From assembly GCA_944474755.1 (NCBI GenBank), contig OX104112.1, positions 50,852,774-50,916,773 of the forward strand: a stretch of 64,000 nt of DNA, given 5' to 3'. The notes beneath the pieces are model-generated. The model did no database searches, was not told the DNA's origin, and was given only the letters and a program-made list of their open reading frames with translations. Below, piece by piece: positions 21,148 to 32,760 of the stretch. Positions within the stretch are counted from its first letter, which is position 1. Every line of letters starts with the position of its first letter. The DNA is from Limnoperna fortunei (lineage: Eukaryota > Mollusca > Bivalvia > Mytilida > Modiolidae). The translations under genes were made by a program, and so were the position numbers.

Positions 21148-21586
21148 GTAATTTTATGTTTTTAAAACTTAGTCAAATGAATGTCCATACTTAAACAAAG
21201 GTAATTATTTTTTTTACATTTTGTATTTATTAATTTATCAAATTAATTTTGTTTTTAAAATTTTGATATGACAAATATTATATAACGCAATAAAACACGT
21301 GGAATGTAAAAAAATGCTTCGTGAATACATAATGAGAACATCAAAGAATGACTTTCTGTAAAGATAAAAGAAATGCAAACTAAAAAGATCATCAGGAAAA
21401 ACTAGCAAATATTTATATTATGCATAAACCCAAAGAATAAAAAGGGCAATATCCGAGCCAATTCCTTTTGGAATTTGTACACATTACTCTGACATAAAAG
21501 TGTCTTTTTTTATAAAAGTGTCTTTGCACATTTTTTTGCAACATTCATCATTGCTTAAAAGAGATTTCTTTATTAGTAAGAAAATG

Positions 21587-21724
21587 ATATTATAGGATTA
21601 TTGCATTAATATTGGAAAATATTGTCCCAAGCAAGTGTTATATTGCACGAGCTTGCAAGTGCAATATATCATCTTGCGAGGGACAATATTTTACAATATT
21701 CATGCAATAACCCTTTTATTATAT
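21587..21724. mobile_element. Fold-back element FB5 in copy B
   Basis: Same element as at 19774, carried along by the tandem duplication (offset 1813). The left arm has one change (GCATTAAT for GCATGAAT). Confidence 0.8.
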
Positions 21725-22281
21725 AGTTATAAGTTTTTGTACTTTTTAGTGATTATTAATTATCTTAAGTTTGCTATTTATTTTAATGCAGATTTACATA
21801 TAATAAAAACTTATTTTTTTTTGGTCAATTTTGTGTTTTTATTTGTTGCTCCTTATTGTTGTAAATATATGGTCCATACTCGAACTTCAGCGATAACCTT
21901 TCATTCGACACTGTAAACAATGGTCCAAAGGCTAAATTACTTTTAAAATATCTTGCATTTATTGCTTTAGCCAAATGACTTCTAAATAATGAAATACAAT
22001 GCGTTTCAGCGAAATTAACGTTCGTTAAAGCCACACACTTTCATCGCCGAAATTCGAGTGTACTACTACTACTAGTAGTAGTTCCTGCTTTGAAACGAGC
22101 CACTTGTACACGATATTTAAATCCAGTTTTGTACAGTTTTCACTTGATTTGTTCCTTTGTTGGCCTATGAAATCGAATTCACTTCCATTTGTTGAGTTCA
22201 AGCGGTTCTGCTAATTTAACCCTTGAGAGCATATCATGTATGTCACTTTCGGCCATGTTTGTTTACCAAACAACAGTAAAA

Positions 22282-22289
22282 TATAAAAG
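22282..22289 (+). promoter_or_regulatory. TATA-like box, copy B
   Basis: TATAAAAG identical to that of copy A, about 630 bp before the copy B ATG. Same caveat: recent duplication means its conservation says little about function. Confidence 0.2.
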
Positions 22290-22912
22290 CCGATGTTCGG
22301 AACACATCTGTACTTTTCCGGGAAACTACATAAAAGGCCGGGATTCAGTGTAAAATATGACAATATACTGCACTTTATTGCTATATGAAATACAAAGGGG
22401 AAAAATATTACTATATAATAAATATTTTTATTGAACTATTTTATTTACGAAAAGCTTCGACAAGCCGTTTTCCGCCAACTTAAACAATTTTCATAGATGG
22501 CGCTGTTTCGGGTCTATTTATGTATATACACGATGCATCGTTTCTTCTGCTCTTAAACTAGCGCCCTTGACCACAATGCCAAGCTCGCTAAATTAAACAT
22601 ATTCCGTAACTTTATGACATTTGTTTGAAGATCGACTATGACAAAGTATAACAAAATGGTTGCTTTGATTTAAATTTAGTGTATTTTAAGGAATGTCATT
22701 CATTAAAAACTAAACGGAATAAAGTGTGAAACAAAGTGTATTGTCGAATATAAAAATTTATGTTTTAGTTGTACGGAAATGTTTTTTTTTCAGAGGAAAC
22801 AGGATGTTAAAGACTTAGTTGTTCATTATAATTAAATAATGTATTTGATGCCAAATTCAAATTCACAGTATTAGTATTAAGAGTTTTGTTATTACTAATT
22901 AATCTGCAAGCC

Positions 22913-22961
22913 ATGGATTTGCAAGTTTTTGTACTTACATTTTGCACGTTTGTTTTAAGAG
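22913..22961 (+). CDS. Exon 1 (copy B): signal peptide
   Basis: 49 nt encoding MDLQVFVLTFCTFVLR and the first base of a Val codon completed at 23266 (GTT). Start chosen because it is the only ATG before a hydrophobic run that splices in frame to the first Ig exon. Confidence 0.65.
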
Positions 22962-25900
22962 GTAATTTTATGTTTTTAAAACTTAGTCAAATGAATGTCC
23001 ATACTTAAACAAAGGTAATTATTTTTTTACATTTTGTATTTATTAATTTATCAAATTAATTTTGTTTTTAAAATTTTGATTTAACGTTTTAATCTGATGA
23101 CACGTGAATTTCACATTTGAAATTTGTTATCTTTTGACTTATGGCATAAAACGCAGTTTAATCAGGAATAGTATGACTGTAATTACATGTAATTACTAAA
23201 TCAGAATAGTTTTCTCATACCATAACACAAATATTTTATATTTCTCACTGTATTTGGTTTTATAGTTTCGACAAAACTGACAACTGGCAACTGGACAATT
23301 TATAGCAACGATTTGATATCAGTGTCAGGAGCAACAATACAATTTTCTTGTCCAGTAAATTGTACAAAACTTTTACCAGTATGGTCTTTACATGGCTATG
23401 TTTTATCCGATGGCTTAAAGATTAATCCAACTGTCATACAAAGAGCCCGACTCAATGTGAAGCAAAATTGTAGCGAACAAACAAACAATCTGGTGATTTT
23501 CAACATAACTAAAAGTGATAAAGGAACATACTGCTGTGAAGAAAGACAAATACGGCATTGTACCGTTTTAGAACTAACTGGTAAATATACTGTCTTTTAT
23601 TATTTTTTCTTAATGTTAATATATATCGTGTAAATATATAGATACTTTATGTGATTAAGCTGTTCAAACAACCACCATTCATTATTTAATGCTGCTCCGC
23701 TGGAACAGATGAAAATTAAAAAACAAAATTCTATTTATTTACAATTTATATTTTTGTAGATTTAATCATTGAAAAAGATGAAAACAGCACAATACATGGC
23801 GTGGAGGGAGAAAACTTCAGTCTTTCTTGCTTTTTTACAAAAGCTATCAGAGGAGTTCATTTAAAAGTGGTCAACAATCATTCAATTGTTGAATCAAGTA
23901 CATCTCATCGATTAAATGTTACCTTGAAGGCGACGAAGGAGCTACATCGTAAACAATTTACGTGTGCAGCTGTATTTGATGATATGGAAATATCACTGGA
24001 GAGAAATATTACACTAAACATTACTTGTAAGCATTACATGTTTGTTGAAAAATCAAGTAGTTTAATTTATATTTTTAAGTGTCTGAAACATTATTTAAAT
24101 TGATTTTCCTATAGTAACATTTTGCTACTATTTCATAATTAGTTTTCAATAATTTAATTTTTTGTATTCATGAAAGACAATAATCGATTAATTATATTTG
24201 CATTATATATTCTTTATAGATAAGCCAAAAATCACGATCAAGGTATTGCCTTTTTCTTATTTGACTGTTGGTGACAATGCAACATTTATTTGTTCATCAG
24301 ACAGTAATCCGAATCCGATTTCTATATTTTGGAAAAAGGATGGACGTGTCGTGTCCATAAAAGACACATTTGTCATGACTAACATTGCAAGAGCTGCCAC
24401 AGGACAGTATCAATGTATTGTTGACAATGGAAAATTTGTAGGAGAAGGCAGCATCCAAATTTTTGTTTCGTGTAAGTTAGTAAGAGAGTGTCTGTTAAAA
24501 TAACTTTAAAAGCGCCACTAACTATTTTTATTGACACTGAGTCTGATTATTGCTAAAAAAAATATTGTTGCAGAGAATGTGTTCGATTCATTTCTGCCAG
24601 TCTTACAGTAGACTAACACCGACCAAGATTTTTAAAAACGCTTCCAATTTTTGAAATACAGTCATGACAGTCACACATAAACATATTATAAAAATTCGTA
24701 TTTGATTTGTGTATTTTGTACATTTTTGATGTATTTTTTCCGTTAAAATTTAAGACACCAGGAAATGAAATCAAAATTAAAAACATTTAGCATATATATA
24801 AATGTTTGTACTTCCTTAATAATGTTGCAAATAAATGTGCAATCAATTTTTACACCATATTTATTAAAAACCGGACAGGATAGTTACAAATTGTGCATTA
24901 TTAAACAACATTCTTTAATATGTACGTATCCTTTCAGAAAATACTTCATTGAAAATTGTGTGTGAAATATATTCATGAATACACAGACATGTCTTGGAAA
25001 TATATTGCCACATTTAATTTATTTCTTACAACGTACAGAATATGAACACAAGTGTTCGTCACTGGTATAAAAATGACCTAATTTCTGGTTTGGTAGAATA
25101 TAAGCATCTTTTGTCGTCTGCTATTGTTTTGGTGCCACGTGAATGTTAAAAACGTGCTCGTACAGATGAATAAGTAATTGAAAAGTAATACATAAATATC
25201 GAGGATTTTAAACTACCAAGAACTACAATATTAAGCGTCATTACGAAATGCTACGAACATGGAAGTGTTGAAAATCGTGCTGGAAAAATATGTGTTTAAG
25301 GACAAATATTAGAATAAGCTTTCGCGGGAATTGAGAAATAATGGGTCTTATGAAAAAAAATAAGTTAGGTTTTTAAATATATATTTGACAATTAAAAGTC
25401 GAAATATAGTTTCAAAAATTGAAAGTGACCATCAACTATGTACGTGCACTGTAGTTTAATGAAAATACAAATTAGTAAATACGAGGTTTCAAATACGACT
25501 AAATCACAAATATTTTAATAAAAAAATATAATCGTTGTGTCTAATACACCATATTTAACAGCTGCTTACAATTACCTAAATCGCAGAAAGTCTCTGTGCC
25601 TTATGATAGATAATGATTATAATGTAATAGAAAAACACAAATAGACAAATACACACATATCTTAAGTAAAAACGAATTTGACGTTTTGACTGATGCAACA
25701 GACTTTGGAAACGACTATTAGACACTGTTTTTTCCTTTGTTTTCATTGTTTTTGTCTTGTTTAATTTTGTTTTATTAAGTTCTTTGTTTCAATAAAAAGA
25801 TATTTGATTTTATTTTTGTACATTAAGTTGTGCAGTTATTATCGACATTCTTTGTCCTGAATACATCAACAATAATGTTTTAATCTCTCCGGCTATCAAA

Positions 25901-27778
25901 ATCCTAAACACATTCTGTTTTATAAGTTTCCAAACAGTGGCTTTATTTGTTCTAGTCTAAGATCATATTTATTTTTAACTTGTTGTTAATGCATCTTTTC
26001 TTTAGTGTGTCATATAAATACATTAAATGTTGTTTAAGATAAGCTTGTAGTCAACATCATCGCTTCACCAGGAAAAAAAGTTACAGAAGGAAACAAGTTA
26101 ACAATGGCATGCACGCACGACAGCAATTTACATGCATCTATAACGTGGATCAGGCATGGTGTATCTGTTTCAACAAATCAGGTCCTGGTGCTACATGAGG
26201 TTTCGATGAACGACAGTGGATTGTATCAATGTATTGTGAACACTACTATTGGCTACGGGGCGGATGCAATAAGCATTTTAGTGTTATGTAATACATGCAT
26301 AATATCTTTTATCTTTTTTTAAAATAACATTTGATTCAATAACTAAGTATCAACAAGAATAGAAATAATTTGTGTTGTGTACATTTACTGATTGTTACGA
26401 TATTTAATAGACACACAGATACCAGTTAAACTAATATTAATAAAAGTTAAGCAATCTTAGAGATATCCACATGTCTAAAACAGGTTAATTTATATTATGA
26501 TACTCTTAATTTAAATAACTGTAACATGACTTTTATGACTTTTGCAGCGCTGAGGTTTTATGATAAATAAATGCTAGATGAAATTGTTTCTTTATTTTGG
26601 TATAGTTGTCCCTTCACTATGACCGGTTTAGTTGGTATGTTGTATTACCTTTTTTAATTATTTTGTAATCATTATTTTGTTTAAGACGATAATAAAGAAG
26701 ATGAGAATGGGGATATTTCAGTCAGTGAAAATGTAAGAAAAGGTAAAATATCGTAAAAGTGAATATCGTACAAATTCTGTTTATTAAAATAGTTGATAAA
26801 AGTTGTGTATTTAATTTAGCACATAAGGTGTATGCTGCGATTGAAGATTAATATGTTTTGAAAAATTAAGTGTTAAAATATCATTTAATATCATTTGCAA
26901 GGCAATTTGCAATATTGAATATATGGTGAAAGGGTTGTTTGAACAACTTGATACATATATTTTTTTCAACTTTCTTATCTGTCAAACTAAAACTGACTTT
27001 CGCTTTAATTATTGAAACATGTTAATTGCTCTAAATATTTTGTCGGTTTATATTTATTAAAGACCCTTACACAACATTTGTGCACATTTATTACAACATT
27101 AAATATTGTTTGCATGACATATTTTTGCATCTTTTATTAAAATGACGTGCATTTAAAAATATAAGGGAAATGAATAAATGTAGCCATACCAAACATTATC
27201 ATTTCAGTATAAGTTTCATTCTTGTTTCAGAAATGGTATATTACATGGTCGCTACATCTGTGATAGTGTTACTTTTATTAATAACTTGGAAAGCATTTAA
27301 GCACTGCAAGTCCAGAGGACTGGCAATAGAGATAACTAATGACATTGGTCGAATGGAAAATACAAATCATGAAACAAATGAAAGTATCCAAATGATCGAT
27401 GAATCAAATATGCAACATGAAGACGACAGATCTTCAAACTACGAAAGAATTAATGAGAACGAAATGCTTCCACTTTCAGGCTTGAGCAATTTAGTTGTTA
27501 TTGAAGGGGACGTAAAAGATGACATATCAGAAAATGGGGACGGAGAAAGCGAAATATACTCAACTTCCTTGTCATCTGACAGTGAACCTATATCAGACAC
27601 TGCAACTGAAAGAAACGGACATGAAGTATTTGAAACAACTAATGACGGAGGTTCATCGGACAATTTCGAACTTACAAGCCCTATGGCAAATGAATGTAGA
27701 AATCCATATATACAGTTGATTAGAAATGAAATGGAGTATTTAAATAGTTATAGCGCACTTCGAAGACTGCATAACTGA
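22913..27778 (+). CDS. Four-Ig transmembrane receptor with ITIM-like and ITAM-like tail
   Basis: Seven exons join without a break: 22913-22961, 23266-23580, 23760-24026, 24220-24471, 26051-26287, 26686-26742 and 27231-27778 (TGA). Every intron is phase 1, the class typical of shuffled Ig exons. The 1725-nt reading frame gives 574 residues: signal peptide 1-16, Ig1 about 17-121, Ig2 122-210, Ig3 211-294, Ig4 295-373, acidic stalk 374-392, membrane helix about 394-412, cytoplasmic tail 413-574. The tail has SNYERI (Tyr463, fits S-x-Y-x-x-I) and YIQL...YSAL (Tyr552 and Tyr566, ten residues between), resembling ITIM and ITAM signalling motifs. It should sit on the cell surface; an immune or adhesion role is inference. 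No close named family member recognised. It has a broken paralogue at 45217-51601. Confidence 0.8.
23266..23580 (+). CDS. Exon 2: first Ig domain, cysteine-rich
   Basis: 105 codons. Core Ig features are SGATIQFSC, a Trp in LLPVWSLHG, and SDKGTYCC (D-x-G-x-Y-x-C). Extra cysteines in CPVNC, the second Cys of YCC, and IRHC could add disulphides. The same cysteines occur in the decayed paralogue. Two or more N-x-T/S glycosylation sites (NWT, NCT, NCS, NIT). Acceptor TTTTATAG, donor GTAAAT. Confidence 0.8.
23760..24026 (+). CDS. Exon 3: second Ig domain (no core Trp)
   Basis: 89 codons, phase 1 both ends. VEGENFSLSC and RKQFTCAAVF supply the paired cysteines of an Ig fold, but the usual Trp of strand C is absent (VHLKVV at that place). 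Short C2-like domain; several N-glycosylation sites (NFS, NVT, NIT). Donor GTAAGC. Confidence 0.7.
24220..24471 (+). CDS. Exon 4: third Ig domain, I-set-like
   Basis: 84 codons. VGDNATFICSSDSNPNP, ISIFWKKDGRVV and ATGQYQCIVDNG give cysteines, Trp and G-x-Y-x-C in the right order. It aligns well with the paralogue exon at 46441-46691 (FWKKDG / TWSKDG; QCIVDNGKFVG / RCFVDNGKFYG). Donor GTAAGT. Confidence 0.8.
25207..25300 (+). mobile_element. Tc1-like transposase N-terminal relic in intron 4
   Basis: Reads FKLPRTTILSVITKCYEHG then SVENRAGK, the helix-turn-helix block of Tc1-like transposases (compare 'R.Tv..Ii.kY...GSVenr.g'). Only about 30 residues survive, flanked by AT-rich intron. Confidence 0.4.
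26051..26287 (+). CDS. Exon 5: fourth Ig domain
   Basis: 79 codons: EGNKLTMACTHDSN, ASITWIRHG and MNDSGLYQCIVN complete a compact Ig domain. It lies after a 1579-bp intron, the longest of the gene, which holds a Tc1 relic. Acceptor CTTGTAG, donor GTAATA. Confidence 0.8.
26686..26742 (+). CDS. Exon 6: acidic membrane-proximal stalk
   Basis: 19 codons, YDNKEDENGDISVSENVRK, phase 1 to 1. The acceptor is TTTAAG with a moderate pyrimidine tract. Because the exon is symmetrical, skipping would shorten the stalk without shifting the frame. Confidence 0.55.
27231..27778 (+). CDS. Exon 7: transmembrane helix and signalling tail
   Basis: After CTTGTTTCAG it reads MVYYMVATSVIVLLLLITW (helix), a basic stop-transfer patch KAFKHCKSR, then an acidic Ser-rich tail. 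Tyrosine motifs: SNYERI, EIYSTS, NPYIQL and SYSAL. YIQL and YSAL are separated by ten residues, within the loose ITAM spacing of 6-12. Ends RRLHN and TGA; AATAAA follows 84 nt later. Confidence 0.8.
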
Positions 27779-27861
27779 TGGCGACGTATAGTACACGTTT
27801 ATCAAATTAAATCGCGAACAAAACTAAGTAACAAAAACATTAAACATTTGCCATTGAGTGC

Positions 27862-27867
27862 AATAAA
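27862..27867 (+). terminator. Polyadenylation signal of the Ig receptor gene
   Basis: AATAAA 84 nt after the stop, in an AT-rich 3' region; further copies lie beyond 27900. The first is the likeliest but this is a common hexamer. Confidence 0.4.
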
Positions 27868-29480
27868 ATTGTTGAGTTAAAAAAGCTCTGAGTTAACAGA
27901 GTTTCTTTTAGAAAAAAGGTTTTGTAAATAAATTTAAATAAAAGGAGAAGAATAGTAAATTTATAGACTTTTACACCAAAAATGTGGCTCTTGCAAATAT
28001 TTTAAGTCCAGTTAATATACAAATGTTGATACAAAACAGACCAAAAAGGAAAAATATTTCGTGCTATTTTGTGCCATAATTTCCTGCTATTTCAGAGATT
28101 AGTGTAGTAAAGTTATTCCCGAACATGTTACGGGTTTGCGCATACAAATGTATTAGTCAACACATGAAACGTTTAGAAATAAATATTAACGGAATTTATG
28201 ACGTCCTTGAAAAATAAACTGATTTTATCAAAATAAAAACAATTCTAATGGCATTTATGTCTACACTGTTTTAACGAATAACAGTACCCAGTATAACATG
28301 TCTTTGCACTCATATTGAATGCATTACTTTCTGGAAAAGCTGGTATTATATGTATTTAATAGAACATTGCGCAGGACTGCTTACAATTGTAACTGTATTT
28401 AGTAAGATATCGAGCTTCTTGTCTGATTATTTCAATAAGTTCGTTTATGTTCTTTGTAATGCCAAATAAATAAATTCTATTTCAACATAACATTGAGTTC
28501 TTCATGACACATGAATATGAATTCTCTGCATTTCGTTTGCTTTACGGCAAATGGAATATATAAGTTGGTTTCTTGTTACATTCTACTGTTACAAGTATTA
28601 AAAATGATCAAAATTATGCAGTATTCAAATTTCAGAAACTGGTTCACTATTCACAAAACATAATACTCAATTTCTACAATACCAGTACAATGTTTAGCAT
28701 TTGAACTTTCACTTTCTTTTTCAACATCCATAGATCTCAGTTCAATATTGGCAGTTCCTAGTTTAACATGTGCATGTATATCTTAATTTATTATTAAATA
28801 TTTTCATATATTATTTAAAATCATGTTTCTTTTTGGTTAAAACAATATCATGTCCTCCATTAATACCAACAATGTTTTACAGAATTCCAAAGCTGACCAA
28901 TAAACATGCTAAATATGATCCCCAATCCACAACACTTCCGACACAATAATTAAGTGCTTCCTAATGGACCATATATTTTGTTCCTAATCTTGACATGTAA
29001 CTTTCTTGAACAAATAATTGTCTACACCTCTATCTATATCTTGCTATTATGGTCATGTTTGTTCACGGGACATTATGTATATATACAGTTGTTGATGTAT
29101 GAAGCAATATCAACAAATTTCACCTAAAATTGTTAGAATTAGCTTTGCGTCGTGTCACTTTTTCCCCATCAGCTCCGTTGATCTTTGCCTGCAATATGCT
29201 CTGCACTATAGATGACTGAACATATCCGCAAGTCTTATTTTATTACATTTATTTTAAATATCAAATTAAACAAAATGCCGGTAGTAGAGTGCATCGTTTC
29301 ACGCTAATTAAATATACGATACTCAACTACGTCTCGGATTATGAATGTACTTCGTTGGATACTCAAGCGTAACACCTTACACTACCGGCAGTATGAAAAA
29401 AACTTCCGGTCAATACATGGTATAGCGAAAAGTCAGCTCTACTTCTTAGTGTTATATTGTTGCAATCAAGTTTTGTCTTG
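27868..29480. other. Intergenic, nothing recognised
   Basis: AT-rich. A short imperfect inverted pair GCCGGTAG / CTACCGGC at about 29277 and 29383 bounds roughly 115 bp and could be a tiny MITE. Confidence 0.35.
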
Positions 29481-29489
29481 AATAAACAA

Positions 29490-29625
29490 GAAGGCCGTTT
29501 ATGATAAGTTTGTGAGTGAGTCGACCTTCGGCCGTATATTTGTTTGTGAGTGAGTCGACCTTGTTCAGACATCGACAAATTACCGAAAATAAGCGTTTAA
29601 TCCTTATAATTCTTCCCAAATTGTT
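29490..29625. mobile_element. Second FB1 copy, partial
   Basis: Contains GTTTGTGAGTGAGTCGACCT, twice, the CGGCCG core (as CTTCGGCCGTATATTTG) and the end GCGTTTAATCCTTATAATTC, matching the reverse complement of FB1's left end and beyond (AGAATTATAAGGATTAAACG). One arm is shortened. Confidence 0.75.
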
Positions 29626-29651
29626 TTTATGTATTTACATTCTTTTCTCAA

Positions 29652-29871
29652 AACGCCACTTTCAGTAATTTTTTTAGATATATCATGGAGTCCAGTTTTT
29701 TATTAGGGGAAGAAGCTGGAGATCCCGGAAAAAAACCAACCTTCGGAATGAAAATTGGCAATCCTTGTCAATTAGGATCGCAGTGAGACTCGAACCGGCA
29801 ACCCCGGTGTTGACAGACTACACGGTCAATAGTAGGCGAATTACCTCAACCACCCGACCGCCAAGGCGCCG
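29652..29871 (-). mobile_element. SINE-A copy
   Basis: Minus strand: head GGCGCCTTGGCGGTCGGGTG, B-box-like GGTTCGAGTCTCACTGCGAT, conserved middle TTGACAAGGATTGCCA, tail TACTGAAAGTGGCGTTTT. Lies 27 bp from the FB1 relic. Confidence 0.75.
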
Positions 29872-29879
29872 GAAGTGTT

Positions 29880-31640
29880 AAGTGTCTACCACAAAGTAAA
29901 CGTAATTTGAAACCCGGAAACTAAAAAATAAATATAGCAGTGGACAACACGGCTGCTGTCGACTGTGATCCAAAGAAAAACACAATACATTTGAAAATTA
30001 CTTCAACATTTAGGACGATAGAGACAATTAAACGCATTGTTAATTTCACACGACAAATCAAACACTATTAATTGAAGTTGTTAAATAGAACAATGTAAAC
30101 ACAGAAAAGAGGATTTGTGTCTACTGCAATGGTAAAGAAATTAGCGGTTGAAAATCATTATTTGTTAAAGTGTACATACTTCTCGGATGAGAGGAAAAAG
30201 TAATCCAAAACGGCTGTTTACAAAGGCCAAGTACATTTAAACTATAAATTTAAAAGAAAAATAAATAATTGTGTGTGTGCTATAGTCATTGTTACCTCTT
30301 CCCGCAATGTACATAGTGTATAAATATAATGCAACCCCCCCCCCACCCCGTTAACTTACTGGGAAACATAGACTCCATAATATAAATAACATTTTACATG
30401 TTCTGTTGCAAACAGTCGTATAAGTCGATTGTAATAATATTAATAACTGTTGGAAGATTAGTCTTTATCTTTGAGATAACAGTGACATCGTTTGCTAATA
30501 TCTGATAATCTACTTCAAATCTCAACCAAATTATTATGGAACTATATTATAGTAAAATGCAGCTTTGTTGTTAAAATTTTTTTTTATTCGATTCGTTCTA
30601 CCCAATTTGGTTAACAAGTTGTCGTTCTAAAAATAAAAATTACAATTTCAATTCGGTATCTTTGATGCATAAATAAAATTTGAGGTGACATAAAGTTATT
30701 AGTATTAATGGACAGTGAACGTGGTTTTTTTTCGTGCTGAAACTGTATCAGAGAAATCATTTAAAATATTTATATATGTATCAAATGCAATTCTGAGATA
30801 AATAAATAATCTCTACAATTTCTTTGTTACAGCTGATGCAATACTAGTAGTTTCAATCAATAAACTCACAGCAAATAAACGTACACGACACATTTAAAAC
30901 AGTGTAATGCTGCTTTAAAAGTAATAATTTAAAGCTAACATCAATTATAGTTTAGTGACTGTTTCAACACCTACACTGAAATAATTAGTTTGTATAGATT
31001 GCACCTTTATAATTTTTACTAAAGCATTTGCACACCGATCAACCGACTTGTATCATTTTGATGAAAAGTAGTATGGCACTCTTAAAAAAATCTAAACACG
31101 TTCGAAACGATGAAGGCGCAAGTACGTTTTCCTAGTTTGGTAGGTTTTAAATTTAATGTTAGGAATAAAATATATTAAAAGGCGATTAAGCATAGATTTG
31201 GGAATTGATATATGCAGTTCTTTAATAATCTCTTATTTTTATTTTTGTCCATCTAATTTTATGAAATAAGCGTAACAATGCAGATGTTAAACATTACAAT
31301 GATAAAATTCTTTATTAATTAATTTTTTTTTGTTCAAACCTACCGTTTTAGTATATAGAATATTCCTTTAGCTTTTACCTACTGTAGTAACAATATTAAT
31401 TTGATTTTAATTGCATAGTCAGAGAAAGTAGGATATGATATAAAGCAGATCAATGATAATATTAAAACAAGAAACAGTATTTGTTTGCTACTATTAAATG
31501 CTAATCGACTGCATTAGGATGCACTTTGTAACGTAATAACCTACTGCGTTAAATAGTACATTTAATTTTCGGGGTTTATATAAAGCATGAATAACAAGAT
31601 ATGCAAATTAATTTTAATCATTGTGCCTCAAATATGAAAT
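29880..31640. other. Intergenic, nothing recognised
   Basis: AT-rich with a C-run at about 30334. No exon-like segment with consistent phase or motif found. Confidence 0.4.
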
Positions 31641-31679
31641 CCGTATGGATATGAGTGTCCGTCCGTCTGTCTGTGTGCC

Positions 31680-32125
31680 TCGGTGGTTTCCAGATGAAAA
31701 CGTGTCAACATATTTTATTCAAACTTTGCTCAGCTGTTAAACACCATAAAATGAAGATCACGTTCGATTTTCAGCACAATCCAATTTGTTGTTTTCGACT
31801 TAGCCCACTTCAAGTTTTTTTTTGGTCAACAGGTAATTAGTTTCTAGATGATAACTTGAAAACGCATACTAAATAGATTTAGTTAAACTTTGCACAGCTA
31901 TAAAAAGCTATACAATGCTATAAAATGAAGATCAAGTTTAATTTTCAGCACAAGTATTTAGTTTTCGACTTAGGCCAATTCAAGTCGTTTTTCTCTCAAC
32001 AATAGGGGGTTTCCAGATGATAACAGATTTTTATTAAACATTGCACAGCTATACTATAAAATGAAGTTCAGCACAATCCCATGTGTAGTTTTTGAGTTGT
32101 GTCAATTTGAAGGCATTTTTATAGG
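31680..32125 (+). repeat. Diverged three-unit tandem repeat
   Basis: Blocks GTTTCCAGATGA(T/A)AAC, TTGC(A/T)CAGCT, ATAAAATGAAG, TTTTCAGCACAA and TTTTCGACTTAG(G/C)CC recur in order at about 31684, 31838 and 32008, period about 155-170 bp. Preceded by GTCCGTCCGTCTGTCTGTGT. Non-coding. Confidence 0.7.
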
Positions 32126-32489
32126 TCTAGGGGCATGTTAAAAATTGTCTTCCGAGATGGACTGTTATCATGCTCAGCTGTTCCTGTAGGCTGATCATTA
32201 TGTAATTCAGTGAAATGTGTTCATGAATAATAAAAACTATGCAACGTGACGGGGTATAATTTAATGTCCCATTAAATAGCATTTTTCTTATTATGTATCT
32301 CAAACGAAGTTGAAAGACATATGGTTTTTGTCTGATATTTAACTTCCTCTTTTTTTCTTCTTCTTTACGACTGATATTGTGAGCTAAATTTCTCTGAAAC
32401 TGCAAATCACATCCTTATAATTTTTGTGATATATTAGATAAGCATATCTAGTGGATTATTCCACTTTTCATTTTTTGGAGTAAACTTTA

Positions 32490-32760
32490 TAGTGGATTTA
32501 TGGTGAAAGAGGTTAAAGAGGATCGACATTTTGTGCTAAGTCTGTCTGTCTGTCCATCCATAACAAATCGTGTCCGGCTATAACTTTTTATCTTCAGGTA
32601 GGCTTTTTGGTATTTGGCATGTGGGTAGATTATAACTTATCGATGTAACGCATTCCATAGATGATGACCTTTAACTTAGATCTTTGACCCCTAAGGTCAC
32701 ATCATTAATTTTTGAGTCACTACTTCTTGTCTGCGATATAACTGTGCTTTCTTTTGATTG
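32490..32760. repeat. Dispersed repeat with TCTGTCTGTCTGTCC head
   Basis: GAGGATCGACATTTTGTGCT, CTGTCTGTCTGTCCATCC and CCGGCTATAACTTTTTAT resemble the widespread mollusc repeat that also begins at 2430. Class unknown. Confidence 0.4.

Larger units (their letters stand above)
19465..21267. repeat. 1.8-kb tandem duplication, copy A
   Basis: Begins ATGACAAATATTATATAACG and ends AAAATTTTGAT, exactly as copy B, which abuts it. The offset is 1803 bp at the start and 1813 bp further in, because copy B has an extra 10 bp (TAAAAAGATC). By eye the copies differ at only a few percent of sites. The unit contains a fold-back element, a CTAC/GTAG palindrome, a TATAAAAG box and a signal-peptide exon. Confidence 0.95.
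21268..23080. repeat. 1.8-kb tandem duplication, copy B
   Basis: A head-to-tail second copy of the unit above, ending at AAATTTTGAT before unique sequence leading to the first Ig exon. Because it is nearest to the Ig exons, its signal-peptide exon is the default first exon of the receptor gene; copy A's exon could be used as an alternative. Confidence 0.95.
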
